A stretch of DNA of 64,000 nt, taken from Vitis vinifera (lineage: Eukaryota > Streptophyta > Magnoliopsida > Vitales > Vitaceae). The stretch lies in assembly GCF_030704535.1 (NCBI RefSeq), contig NC_081821.1:1751001-1815000 (forward strand). Reading direction: 5' to 3'. A program made the translations under genes and the position numbers. Below the pieces are notes generated by a model. That model was not told where the DNA came from and searched no databases. It saw only the letters and a program-made list of their open reading frames with translations. Below are positions 55,931 through 64,000 of this stretch, in pieces. Within the stretch, counting starts at the first letter, position 1. Every line of letters begins with the position of its first letter.

Positions 55931-58229
55931 TTCAATGCCAAGGTGGAATTAAAAAAACAATAAATATACTAACCCTAAAATTATGGATAATTAATAAATC
56001 ATATATATTTATTAATGTGTAAAAAATTTATAAATGTTAAATTAATTATCCCAAATTGAATTAAAAACTAACAATTCTTTTTAAGTTGCATGACCTCAAC
56101 ATGATAATAACCCCTTTTGGCATAATTAAATTATTATTTTTTTGGAAAAAATAATAATGGTGTGAAATGGCTTTAGTCAACATGTTTGAAAACACTCCTC
56201 GGAAGGGCATGAAAATAGTTTTTAAAAAGAGTCCATTTGCTTTTTAACCTCTTTCAAAATATTTTAAACTTTTTTATGTTTTAAATTATTTCATTTTTTG
56301 GATTATCTTGTGAAATGTTCAAGAAACTTGATTGTTTATTCCTCGATCAATTTTCTTATTTCAAGTCATGAATAAAATTACGATAATGAAAATTATTTTT
56401 TTTTATAACACAAAAATCTTAATTTTTATTTTTACCAAAAAAAATATAAAAAACTTTGAGAAGAAAAATATATGTTTATTTTATATTTAAGAAGAGAAGA
56501 AGGAAAAACTTATTTGTCTTTTTTGATGTTTTTCAAGGAGAGAATTGTTAAAGAGAGAAAAAAACTTGTTTCTTTTTTTATTTACTAGTGGCAATTTTTA
56601 AATAGTTTTTAAAATTTCGTAAACTATTCATCTTATTTCTCTCATATATATGAGTCAAGTTGGGTCAATCTAGTTGGGCATTCAAAACCGACTCCAACAA
56701 TTCATAATCAATCATGATATAAATGTGAGGATGTCGGTTGAAAGTAATTTTAATGTTCAAAAGAGAAAACCTAATTTTGTACTCATTTTTGTTAAAAAAG
56801 AAAGGAAAAATTAATAAACCAAAGAGGGTTTAGACAAGGTGAATAAGGCTTATCAATAAGGATCTCTACCTCTTCCTCATAAGCAAATATACAAAATATA
56901 AAGCTTGTAATAGAGTGATTTTGTTTATTAAAACACTTTTAATATGGACTTGTTTATATAAATAATGTTTTTAAAAATCATTTTTTTATACTTGAATAAA
57001 AAAATAATTTTTAGGAATCATTTAAAGTGAGTCTAATTTGGCAGGATCGAAAGAATTCACTTAAAAATGTTTTCAACTCTCGCAAATTCTTTCTCAAATA
57101 AAAACTGAAGTTTCAAATAAAAATGAAAAAAAATTTACAAAGTAAAATTGTTTTAATTAGACCACTCGCAAAGGGAATCATATGATTTGTTTGGTAATTG
57201 TTTTCTAGTATTTTGTAAAATAAAAGTTTATTTTGAAACCTAAAATGTTTTTTTTTAAATAAAAGTTTATTTTGAAACCCAAAATGTTTTTAACATATTT
57301 TTTATATTTTAAAATATGTTTTAAAAACATTTTTATATCTAATATTTTATTTTTAATCATTTTATATATTTTTGTATAATTTTATTTTTTTAAAACCACC
57401 ATTGCAAAATAAGTAAAAACAAAATGTGTTTTTTTTTTAAAACACATTATTTTTTGTTATTGAGAACAAAAAGAGTTTTTAATTATCAAACATATTTTTT
57501 TATTTTTTTATTTTGAAGAACAAAAAAATGTTCTCGAAAATAATTATCAAATAAGCCCATAAAAAAATCAACATCATCTACTAGGAGTTTGTATGACAAT
57601 ATTTTTAATAAAAAAATCACTTTACAACGTGTTTAATTTGGAAGTGTTATTAAAAGAATTATTAATTAAATATTTATCTACCAAAGTCAAACAAATGATT
57701 TTTATGTAAGAAATTAGATAAGATTTTTCAATTAAAAATGTTTTCTTGGAATTTTATCCGACTTTTGATTTTTTTTTCTTTAAAAAACTTTTTATATTAG
57801 AAGTATTTTTCCAAAACCGCTAACGTAGAGCAATTGTTCACAATGAATGAAGCCCATCCTGCAAAATAATCCAGTCAGCTATCATCAAACATTACCGCTC
57901 ACCCACCCACAGCACCCTTTACATACACCATCTGTCCTACATAGGCCATCATGCATCTTCCCCCAATGCCTACTTACCAAATGAAAGCAACCGATATGCC
58001 AATAATGCCATCAAGACATCAAAGCCCCCAATAAAAATATTTAGCCATGTGGCATTGGCCCACCATATCCTAACAAACCGCACCTCCCGAGGAAGGCACA
58101 TACACCAAAAACACCCATATCCTTAGCCTTCCCATTCAATATTCTTACGCACATAAGGCCATGCACTCCCCATATATAGCCCACTGTGATAACACTCTCA
58201 ATAGCTATCCACTTCCACTCACCTTCTCC
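55931..58229. other. Intergenic DNA upstream of malate synthase
   Basis: It is AT-rich to about 57830, with a MITE at 57186-57560. From 57840 it becomes C/A-rich with CCATATATAGCCC, ACCCACCCACAGCACCC and several GCC/CAT words, a plausible proximal promoter of malate synthase. No gene is visible. Confidence 0.45.
57186..57560. mobile_element. MITE, family B
   Basis: The left end TTTGTTTGGTAATTGTTTTC is inverse to the right end GAAAATAATTATCAAATAAG. The interior has repeated AAAACATTTT words and a local direct repeat (AAAGTTTATTTTGAAACC at about 57226 and 57263). Confidence 0.6.
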
Positions 58230-58238
58230 TTTATATAC
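58230..58238 (+). promoter_or_regulatory. TATA box of malate synthase
   Basis: TTTATATAC stands about 68 bp before the ATG, so transcription would start about 35 bp before it. This suits a strongly regulated storage-mobilisation gene with a short leader. Confidence 0.6.
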
Positions 58239-58298
58239 TCCCCTTTTGCCACCCCATTTTCACATCAACTCATATAGAGATCATAGTAGTGAAAGAAA

Positions 58299-61200
58299 AT
58301 GTTAGGCATTGGAACATATGGTTATACTGCCCCTATGGCCAAAAAGACTGTCGTGGGCTATGAAGCTCCCGATGGGGTTGATATCAGGGGCCGATATGAT
58401 GAAGAACTTGCAAAGATTTTGACTAAGGATGCCCTGCAGTTTGTGGCTGATCTGCAGAGGGAGTTTTGGAGTCAAATTAAGTATGCAATGGAGTGTAGGA
58501 GGGAGGCGAAGAGGCGGTACAATGAGGGGGCGCTGCCGAGTTTCGATCCGGCTACAAGGTATGTGAGGGAAGGTGACTGGGTGTGTGCGCCTGTGCCACC
58601 GGCTGTCGCTGATCGGAAGGTGGAGATTACCGGTCCCGTGGAAAGGAAGATGATCATCAATGCTCTCAACTCCGGTGCTAAAGTTTTCATGGTAAGTGGT
58701 ACTTGTTCTTCATGTTAAAGAGTACGGTATAAATGGTGAACCCAAATCCAACAAGTTTAAGTTTTTAGGAGAATTTGTATTTTTACATCAAAGCTTCTTT
58801 TGCGTGGGAGGTCATGTGTTCGAGCCGTCTCTCCGCAATTTGCATAATATTAACCTATTTTGCAGGCTGATTTTGAAGATGCGCTCTCACCAAGTTGGGA
58901 GAATCTGATGAGAGGGCAAGTTAACTTGAAGGATGCTGTGGACGGGACTATAAGCTTCCATGACCAGGCCAGGAACCGGGTTTACAGGCTCAATGACCAG
59001 ACAGCCCAGCTTTTTGTCCGCCCGCGAGGTTGGCATCTGCCTGAGGCTCATATTCTCATTGATGGCGAGCCTGCAACAGGTTGCCTTGTGGATTTTGGCC
59101 TCTACTTCTTCCATAACTACGCAACCTTCCGCCGGAGACAGGGTGAAGGGTTTGGGCCTTTTTTCTACCTCCCTAAAATGGAGCACTCAAGGTAAGGAGA
59201 AATCCCCCATTTTAAATGTTTTCAGTCTTCAATTGTGAGGGAAAATGATTGATCTCTGAATATATTCTTTAATTTCAATCTTTTTCAACGATACAGAACA
59301 TGCACTGCATCTTTTGGTGAGCCAGAGTTAAGGCCTGTTTGCATACTGTTTTTGAAAACGATTTCTAGCTCAGAAGAACATTTTTACAAACTTTTGATAG
59401 AAAAACGTTTTTATAATAATTTGTTTTGAAAACGGTTTGTTTTTATACATAAACTTGAGGTGTTATCAGTTGTTTATTGTATAATATTTTGAAAAATAAT
59501 TGAAAATAGAGAAAATACTTTTAAAACTATTGTATCATACATAATTGTACATTACTTTTATGGAGAATAAACAAAGAAAGCTTTTTCATATTTGTATTTT
59601 CAAACAAAATTTTGTTTTTAAAAACTATTGAAAACAGTTTTTAAAAATTATTTTTGATAATTATTTTCGAAAATGTTTCCAAATAGACCCTAATAAGTTT
59701 CCTTCTTGTCGGACAGCTTATTTTGGGAAACCCTTTAAGAAATTGTAGCATAATTCAACATGAAAATTTCGATGAAGAGTGACACAAACTTTATTATGTT
59801 TTCAGGGAAGCTAAAATATGGAACTGTGTGTTTGAGAGGGCAGAGAAAATGGCTGGAATAGAAAGAGGAAGCATCAGGGCCACAGTCCTAATAGAAACAC
59901 TACCAGCTGTTTTTCAAATGGATGAAATCCTCTATGAGCTCAGAGATCACTCTGTTGGTTTGAATTGTGGCAGATGGGATTACATTTTCAGCTATGTCAA
60001 AACCTTCCAGGGTCACTCTGATCGGTTGCTGCCGGACAGGGTTCAGGTTGGGATGACTCAACACTTCATGAAGAGCTACTCTGATCTTCTCATTAGGACG
60101 TGCCACAGGCGCGGAGCCCATGCAATGGGCGGCATGGTATGCAATTTTCCTTCACCTCTCACACACTCACACTATGGTAGTTATACTTTATAAGCATCCA
60201 TAGGCCCAATGTAAGAACCTATTCTAGATATTGTCTAGTTTAAACTTCTAGGTAAAAACTTTTTCCCTCTCTATTGTGTCCTATAGAATTCCAAGACTTC
60301 ACAAACTCCTACATTATGGTCAAGATCCGGCTTTGATACCATTTGTAATAATTCACTCCCAATCGTAAAGATATTATCAACTTTTAGCTCAAAGAACTAT
60401 CACGACTTTAAAACATAGTTATATAATTAAGAGAAATGTATGCATATATATATATATATATAGTGTCAAATTTTTTCGCTCCCTATCATATCAGGGGATC
60501 AAACAAACTTTCTCAAGGTTGAAAATCGACTTTAATACCATTTATGATAACTTGTTTTAATCATGTAAATATTATCAGTTTTGAACTCAATGGACTTTCA
60601 CAACTTTAAAAGAGAAGCCTAAACATGCATAGCGCTAAGAATTTTTTTTCCCCTGTGCGATATTGTTGCGGAGTATCACACTCAACTAGATTGCTATCCT
60701 TCAAATTTTTGAACAGGCGGCTCAGATTCCAATTAGAGATGACCCGGCAGCAAATGAGGCAGCTCTTGATCTGGTGAGGAAGGACAAGCAGAGAGAAGTG
60801 AGGGCAGGGCATGATGGAACGTGGGCAGCCCACCCTGGGCTCATTCCGGCCTGCATGGAAGTCTTCAACAACAACATGGGCAATGCAGCGAATCAGATCC
60901 AAACCATGAAGCGGGAGGATGCAGCAAACATAACCGAAGAGGACCTCATACAGAGGCCTAGAGGGGTCCGAACCATGGAGGGCCTGCGCCTAAACACCCG
61001 GGTCGGGATCCAGTACTTGGCCGCATGGCTCACTGGAACTGGCTCAGTGCCTCTTTACAACCTTATGGAGGATGCCGCCACAGCTGAGATCAGCAGGGTT
61101 CAGAACTGGCAGTGGCTGAAATATGGAGTGGAATTGGATGGAGATGGGCTTGGAGTGAAGGTGAGTTTAGACCTTTTCGGGCGAGTGGTGGAAGAGGAGA

Positions 61201-61373
61201 TGGCCAGGATTGAGAGAGAGGTTGGGCGTGAGAAGTTCAAGAAGGGAATGTACAAGGAGGCCTGCAAGATCTTCACCAGGCAATGCACAACCCCAACTCT
61301 AGATGATTTTCTGACTCTAGATGCATATAACCATATCGTCACACACCACCCTAAGCCATCATCTAGACTCTGA
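58299..61373 (+). CDS. MLS: Malate synthase, glyoxysomal
   Basis: Four exons (58299-58691, 58866-59191, 59806-60136, 60717-61373) close in phase and give 568 residues, the plant family size. The enzyme condenses glyoxylate with acetyl-CoA to malate in the glyoxylate cycle. The active-site loop [12 protein letters not shown] is at about residues 180-191, and the family signature [16 protein letters not shown] is at about 285-300. [14 protein letters not shown] and [20 protein letters not shown] follow. The last three residues, SRL, are a classical peroxisomal targeting signal. All introns are GT-AG. Intron 2 holds a MITE. Expression in germinating seed and senescing tissue is known for the family, and nothing in the sequence contradicts it. 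Confidence 0.97.
59333..59692. mobile_element. MITE, family B, in intron 2 of malate synthase
   Basis: GGCCTGTTTGCATACTGTTT at the left and ATGTTTCCAAATAGACCCTA at the right are imperfect inverses. The inner parts (TTTGAAAACGATTT and AATTATTTTCGAAAA) also pair. It makes up more than half of the intron. Confidence 0.6.
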
Positions 61374-61460
61374 AAGAGTTCATGACTTCATGGTTCCTTG
61401 CTGTTATTATCTGGTTTGATTTCAGCTTTGTGTTCATCTTCTGTTACTACTACTGTTGCC

Positions 61461-61466
61461 AATAAA
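61461..61466 (+). promoter_or_regulatory. Poly(A) signal of malate synthase (AATAAA)
   Basis: A perfect AATAAA stands about 90 bp after the stop codon. Confidence 0.55.
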
Positions 61467-61629
61467 AGAATAACTGATCATTTCTGATGATGCTCCCAGT
61501 TCTAAATGATGAGTTGGCTTGAAAGTATTTCTAGATAAGACTTCTAGACCAGGCGTAGTATTGTTCTCAAAAGTGTTTTTTTAAAAACAAATAAAGCATT
61601 TGGTAAAATTTATGAAAAATCTTTAAAAA

Positions 61630-61770
61630 TTGTAAATCACTTTAAGTGTGTTTGATAGTGATTTTATGAACTATATTTGATATTTCTAATATCTAAAAAC
61701 TTAAAATTTTCAAATAAAAAAAATATTAGAAATGTTTTCTAAAATCATTGTCAAACGCATTCTTAATATT
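61630..61770. mobile_element. MITE, family A
   Basis: AGTGTGTTTGATAGTGATTT at the left is inverse to AAATCATTGTCAAACGCATT at the right. A short AT-rich middle lies between. Confidence 0.6.
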
Positions 61771-64000
61771 TTCTAAACATTTCATAAATCATTCTTCTAA
61801 AAATAAGAAAATACTTTCACTAAAAACACTTCAATCATCAATATTCACATTTCTTTTTCTTTTTTTTTATCGATAAATAGATTTCTTTACTTTGGATGAC
61901 TTACCCGTCTCATATTTCTCGAAAAAAGTGATTACATTGATGAGATTTTATATGATACTTATGAGATTGATATTCAAATATTTCTTCTTAAAACATATTG
62001 ATGTGACCCCATAAACCGAACCACCACCCAATAACATGAATAAAAACACTATCAAACATATTTTAAGTATAAAAATAGGTATTAAGAAAATATTATATTT
62101 GATAAAATTTAGAAAACATTTTTAAAAAGTGAAAAATCACTTATAATATTTTTTTTTTAAAATAGCTAATAAATGATTTTCCTAAAAATATTTTTGAAGA
62201 AAATACTTTTTATATTCAACTGACTTTTCATATTTAGTATTATATATATTTTTTGTATTATGTTAAAATAATTTATTGTCACTACACCACATTCAAATTA
62301 ATTTTTAAACACACATTATATGTTGGGTTATAAATTTTAAATGTATTTTAAACTTCATGCTCAAATTAACCTGCATTCAACCGATCATCTAAATCGAATC
62401 AAATTGATCTTAAACCAGCATTTAATTCATTTAATTTTTTCTATCACTAAAATTCAGTTGAATTTTGATTCACTCACAATATATACATTTAGTTCTGGAG
62501 GTGGAAAGGCAGAGGATTTGATACTTGTTGATTGTAAAGGAAAAAATTAGAGTGGGCCAACATATATAACGATCATAGATTTCTGTATAGGACTGCAGAT
62601 ATAACAACTCTAATTATAGAAAAGGAAGGTTGACAATCACTCCTCAATGTCCCTTTCTCTGGTATCTTCCAATACAAAACTCCAACAAGTAGATATCAGG
62701 CATGATGCATTTGCCAGTTAGAATAAATGAAAGGGTAGATATAGCGCCTACTTTCATCTACCTGCTGATTTTTAATTGATAAGTCTTTTGTCCTACACAA
62801 TCGTATTGATTTTTTTAATTGTTTTATATGTTCTTGAGGAGGAAAATGAATGGGAGGTTAAGGTTACGTTTGGTTATGGAAAAATTGGAAAATGAAATTA
62901 AAGGAAAATTTAGAAGAAAATAAAAAATAGAATTAAAATCATGAAATTAATTTTGTTTATTACTTTAAACTTATTTCACTTATTTTGATTCTTGATATAA
63001 TAATTAAATAATTTAAAAATGAATAAGTTTCTCAATAATTTTAATTATATTTGTTTGTTTTTTTCATATTACAATAAGAAAATATATTTTTAATACTTTT
63101 TGGGAATCAAACTTAACCTAAAGTTATGTCTGATCTTGAAAAGTTTGAATGAAAATTGAAGGAAAAGAAAATAAAAAATAAATTTAAAATCAAAAAAATT
63201 ATTTTTATATATCACTTAAAAAAATTCATTTATTTAATTCTTTTATATAAATATTAAATAATTTAAATATATATAAATTTTTTAATAATTTTAATTATAT
63301 TTAACTTTTTTTGTTTTTTTTTTTTCTAAAATCCCAAGTTGAGCATGTAAATCCAATAGTACTTGGTAATATTTTTATAAACTTGGCTTATGTCTTAAGT
63401 CTTAACTACTAACCCTATCCTATAAACATAAAGCCGCGTCTTCAGCGGTGAGTGAGGCCTATCAGAAGTCAGAACTTCATTCTATTGCAACAACTACCCA
63501 CATGAAACACACTATATTCCAACTCATTTAACAAGAACAATTTTCTTCTTTTCTTTCCATAATTGAGGAACATGTTTCTGGCCTCCACAATTTATTACTC
63601 AAACTACACCCTTAAATATCTACCCACACTAAAACTTGACGGGGATATCAAAATAAGATACGTAAAGATGAACAAAGAAAGGTATGAGAAAAAAATATAT
63701 TGATCGGTGATTATGAGACCTTAATTTTTAACAGATTGAATCAAAATTTTTCTTTTATGATCGATCGATATAAATATCAATAATTTCGAATTAGATCAGT
63801 TTTCCCTTAATAAATAAATATGAAATTTCTCTATAAAATTTTTTTTGAAAGTTTTATTTATGATTGAAGGTGAAAACATTTTTTTTATTGTTCCACGATA
63901 TGGTCCGATTCTCCATCTTGTTGGGGGAGAAACCCACCTGGTACCCCCCACTATTTTTGCAACGTGAAAATATCCTTAATCCTAGTATTTTCTCTTTTAT
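61771..64000. other. AT-rich intergenic DNA to the window end
   Basis: No coding family is found on either strand. Several T-rich and A-rich blocks near 62870-63120 and 63120-63310 look alike (GTTTGGTTATGGAAAAATTGG-like starts, AAATGAATAAGTTT-like middles), suggesting two decayed copies of one short repeat. The 69-residue frame at 62341 is not supported. Confidence 0.45.

Overview
This is a plant nuclear window: AT-rich intergenic DNA, intron-rich genes with GT-AG junctions, and dense LTR elements, MITEs and LINE fragments. The gene families point to a woody eudicot, and the overall texture resembles grapevine (Vitis). That species call is recognition, not proof. Seven genes can be reconstructed. 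Exon phases close exactly in all the spliced ones.

Left part (1-11000): a broken WD40 gene (PAK1IP1-like) and a broken urease 3' end flank a complete but dead Ty3/gypsy chromovirus (992-9983). The element has a 5-bp target duplication (GTAGC), and its gag is split by a second element, now a solo LTR (2978-4713), with its own duplication (ACTAC).

Middle-left (11800-19070): an O-fucosyltransferase-family gene (+) faces a GH1 beta-glucosidase relic (-) that lost its central exons. Next comes a 2.66-kb Mutator-like fold-back element (16403-19061) carrying about 23 palindromes of 31 bp. This is the most unusual structure in the window.

Middle (21000-43000): mitochondrial pyruvate carrier 1 (MPC1), perhaps with a distant 5'UTR exon, LINE pieces, a SINE, several MITEs, a 4-coumarate:CoA ligase-like peroxisomal-type acyl-CoA synthetase (six exons, one GC-AG intron), a hAT-like element with ATATATCG-rich ends, and beside it a small Mutator-like MITE.

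Right part (43200-64000): a DUF3537 (gustatory-receptor-like) membrane protein (+), a CDKG-2-type PITSLRE kinase (-) with a decayed C-terminal tail, a 186-residue acidic protein of unknown function (-), and glyoxysomal malate synthase (+, C-terminal SRL).

The genes are unrelated neighbours, as is usual in plants, with no operon or cluster logic. Malate synthase and the acyl-CoA synthetase may share a peroxisomal location, and MPC1 is mitochondrial. I found no tRNA, rRNA or CRISPR array. Exon coordinates come from reading splice sites and phase by eye, without transcript data.
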